From DASUFI01 sp036274635 (GTDB taxonomy: Bacteria > Planctomycetota > B15-G4): a DNA stretch of 30,766 bases. The notes beneath the pieces were generated by a model. It had not been told where the DNA came from, did no database searches, and saw only the letters and a program-made list of their open reading frames with translations. The translations under genes were made by a program, and so were the position numbers. The stretch spans positions 1 through 30,766 of the forward strand of contig DASUFI010000204.1 of assembly GCA_036274635.1 (NCBI GenBank), given 5' to 3'. Below are positions 29,087 through 30,766 of the stretch, in pieces. How positions within the stretch are numbered: the stretch's first letter is position 1; each line of letters opens with the position of its first letter.

Positions 29087-30214
29087 ATGCACCCCGCGCC
29101 TTGCCGCCGCGCGCGCCGACTGCTGCGCCGCGCAGCGTGCGTCGCGCTCCTGACGCTCGCCGCCTGTGGCGACACCGCCGCCGCTCCGCCGCCCGCCCCC
29201 TCCGCCGGCACGCCCACCGAGCTGGCCCTGCCGCTGGTCGACCTGCCGCAGCCGCCGTGGCTCGATCTCGAAGGCGCGAAGGGGATCTTCCCGGCCCTGA
29301 CCAAGGAGAACGGGCGCATGGAGTACGACCCGCTGGCGATGATCGTGCTGCGGGCGGACAAGTCGTACACCTTTCCGTTCCCGGAGGCGGAGGGCGGCAA
29401 GATCAGCTTCGCGACCAACAACCTCGGCTTCCGCGAGGACGCGCCGACGGAGCTGCAGAAGAACGGCCGGCGCATCCTCGTGCTGGGCGACAGCCAGACC
29501 GAGGGCGTCGTGAACAACAAGGAGTCCTTCGCCAACGTGCTCGAGGCGCGGCTGTCGCAGCGCGGCCCGCCGGTGGAGGTCATCAACGGGGGCATCGGCA
29601 CGACAGGCCCGCACAACTACCTGGGCCTGCTGCTCAAGCACCTCGACCTGCGACCTGACGTGATCGTGGTCACGATCTACGACGGCAACGACTTCGCGCA
29701 CGCCCTGCAGGTCGAGGACACGCTGCGCGGTCGCAAGGTCGAGCCCTTCCCGCTCGCGGCGCGCGAGGCCAGCAAGACGCGCTGGCCCGAGCAGCTGCCG
29801 CAGTCCTTCAACCAGGCGGCCGTCTTCCACGCCGATCCGTCCGCCATCGACCGCGCGCTCGCCGCCACGCTCACCGCCTGCCGCGAGCTGGCGCGCCAGG
29901 CCGACGCGATCCACGCGCGCGTGATCTTCCTCGCGCTGCCCGCCAAGCCCGACATCGACCACGACGACGACGAGCTGCAGGCGACGATGCTCGAGACGAT
30001 CGGCATCACGCGCGAGGACGTCGCCGTCAACTGCCAGCTCGGGGCGCGGCTGCTCGCCGCGCTGGCGGCCGAGGGGCGCGAGACGCTCGACCTGCTGCCG
30101 GTGCTGCGCCAGGCGCAGGGGCCGCTGTACTGGCGCAAGGACTACCACCTGAACGTCGCCGGGCACGCCGCGGTGGCGGCGGCGCTGCTCGACGTGCTGG
30201 GCAAGGGCGACTGA
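29087..30214 (+). CDS. SGNH/GDSL-type hydrolase lipoprotein
   Basis: A 375-residue lipoprotein (lipobox LLTLAAC, Cys27) with an SGNH hydrolase domain. Block I is RRILVLGDSQTEGV (Ser136), block II includes INGGIGTTGPHNYL, block III is YDGNDFAH (Asn201), and block V is KDYHLNVAGH (Asp352, His354). All four catalytic positions are present, so an esterase or acyltransferase acting on cell-envelope substrates is likely; such planctomycete proteins are often called SGNH/GDSL hydrolases without known substrates. The domain is complete. It converges on queA with 7 bases between the stops. It has a likely leaderless promoter. Confidence 0.88.
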   Translation: MHPAPCRRARRLLRRAACVALLTLAACGDTAAAPPPAPSAGTPTELALPLVDLPQPPWLDLEGAKGIFPALTKENGRMEYDPLAMIVLRADKSYTFPFPEAEGGKISFATNNLGFREDAPTELQKNGRRILVLGDSQTEGVVNNKESFANVLEARLSQRGPPVEVINGGIGTTGPHNYLGLLLKHLDLRPDVIVVTIYDGNDFAHALQVEDTLRGRKVEPFPLAAREASKTRWPEQLPQSFNQAAVFHADPSAIDRALAATLTACRELARQADAIHARVIFLALPAKPDIDHDDDELQATMLETIGITREDVAVNCQLGARLLAALAAEGRETLDLLPVLRQAQGPLYWRKDYHLNVAGHAAVAAALLDVLGKGD

Positions 30215-30221
30215 GCCCCGC

Positions 30222-30766
30222 TCACTCCAGCAGCATCGCGTCGCCGTAGCTGAAGAACCTGTAGCCGGACGCGAGGGCGTGGGCGTAGGCCGCGCGCACC
30301 GTCGCGAGCCCGGCGAAGGCCGACACCAGCACGAGCAGCGTGCTGCGGGGCTGGTGGAAGTTGGTGAGCAGGGCGTCGACGGCCGCGAAGCGGTGCCCGG
30401 GCCGGATGAAGAGCGAGGTCTCTCCGGGGCCGGCGCGCAGCGTGCGGCCGTCGGCGGCGACGGAGCTCTCGAGCGCGCGCACCACGGTGGTGCCCACCGC
30501 CACCACCCGGCGGCCCTGCGCGCGTGCCGCCGCGAAGCGCTCGGCGACCTCGGCCGGCAGCTCGTAGCGCTCGGCGTGCATGGCGTGCTCGTCCAGCGAT
30601 TCGCCGCGCAGCGGGCGAAACGTGCCCTCGCCCACGGACAGCGACAGGCGCGCGACGTCCACGCCGCGCGCCTCCGCCGCCGCCAGCAGCGCGGGCGTGA
30701 GGTGCAGGCCGGCGGTGGGTGCCGCGGCCGCGTCGCCGGCGCCGGCGCGAGCGAAGGTGGTCTGGT
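30222..30766 (-). CDS. queA: QueA, C-terminal part (runs off window)
   Basis: The last 181 codons of S-adenosylmethionine:tRNA ribosyltransferase-isomerase, which builds epoxyqueuosine in the tRNA wobble base. Motifs seen are APTAGLHLTPALLAA, VDVARLSLSVGEGTFRPLRG, HAMHAERYELPAE, RRVVAVGTTVVRALES, FIRPGHRFAAVDALLTNFHQ and the terminal GYRFFSYGDAMLLE. The frame is open through the right edge, so the start lies beyond the window; the in-frame codon at 30662 is not the start. Assignment is strong. Confidence 0.94.
   Translation of the reverse strand, partial: QTTFARAGAGDAAAAPTAGLHLTPALLAAAEARGVDVARLSLSVGEGTFRPLRGESLDEHAMHAERYELPAEVAERFAAARAQGRRVVAVGTTVVRALESSVAADGRTLRAGPGETSLFIRPGHRFAAVDALLTNFHQPRSTLLVLVSAFAGLATVRAAYAHALASGYRFFSYGDAMLLE

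Noticed and set aside
1..30766. tRNA, rRNA, CRISPR array, insertion sequence or prophage genes
   Set aside because: None of the usual sequence signs (cloverleaf arms with CCA end, spaced repeats, transposase motifs, phage structural proteins) were found.

Overview
The window is very GC-rich, bacterial, tightly packed, and coded almost entirely on the minus strand; only the first partial gene, the hydroxypyruvate-isomerase-like gene and the SGNH lipoprotein gene lie on the plus strand. Several features suggest a planctomycete-like lineage: a secreted beta-helix-type protein with a characteristic Gly/Pro/Leu-rich C-terminal module (15733-16854), a Tat-exported hydroxypyruvate-isomerase-like protein, DUF393/DCC, DinB and VOC accessory proteins, and many lipoproteins. 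This placement is an inference from gene style, because no rRNA or other marker is present.

Layout. 1-405: 3' end of an envelope protein. 413-3412: leftward accessory genes (methyltransferase, VOC protein, haem-motif lipoprotein) and a set linked by 4-base overlaps around a VIT1/CCC1-type transporter; this set carries two gene remnants. 3507-6755: hydroxypyruvate isomerase-like protein, two conserved proteins of unknown function, a YgiD-type dioxygenase and a VOC protein. 6865-8752: a stress-type cluster (histone-H1-like protein, DUF3175, DUF6496, DUF421). 8798-13467: flavin amine oxidase, RhlE-type RNA helicase with a Gly/His/Arg tail, and an orphan RnfD/NqrB-like membrane protein fused to Sel1-like repeats. 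13650-15630: cupin, eroded lipoprotein, DinB and a mazEF-type toxin-antitoxin pair. 15733-21222: secreted protein, DCC protein, membrane proteins including a TMEM175 channel, YjbR proteins, gene remnants and a secreted protein of unknown function. 21400-23343: an operon of a SelW-like selenoprotein, a B12-binding-type radical SAM protein and a 33-residue membrane peptide. 23497-30766: PD40 beta-propeller protein, MlaA-alpha/beta-hydrolase fusion, LigA, SGNH lipoprotein and partial QueA.

Main discoveries. (1) A selenoprotein at 23343-23095: its in-frame TGA encodes the U of a CxxU motif and is followed by a bacterial SECIS-like hairpin with a GGUCU loop. Conventional gene calling breaks this gene. 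(2) Its apparent operon with a radical SAM enzyme and a tiny CxxC membrane peptide. (3) A lipoprotein that fuses an MlaA phospholipid-transport domain to an alpha/beta hydrolase. (4) An RnfD-Sel1 fusion. (5) Five genes that each lost one end exactly where an intact neighbour begins or ends. (6) A recurrent promoter layout with a -10-like hexamer 5-7 bases before the start codon and no ribosome-binding site, suggesting leaderless mRNAs in at least six genes.

No tRNA, rRNA, insertion sequence, CRISPR array, phage gene or replication origin was recognised.
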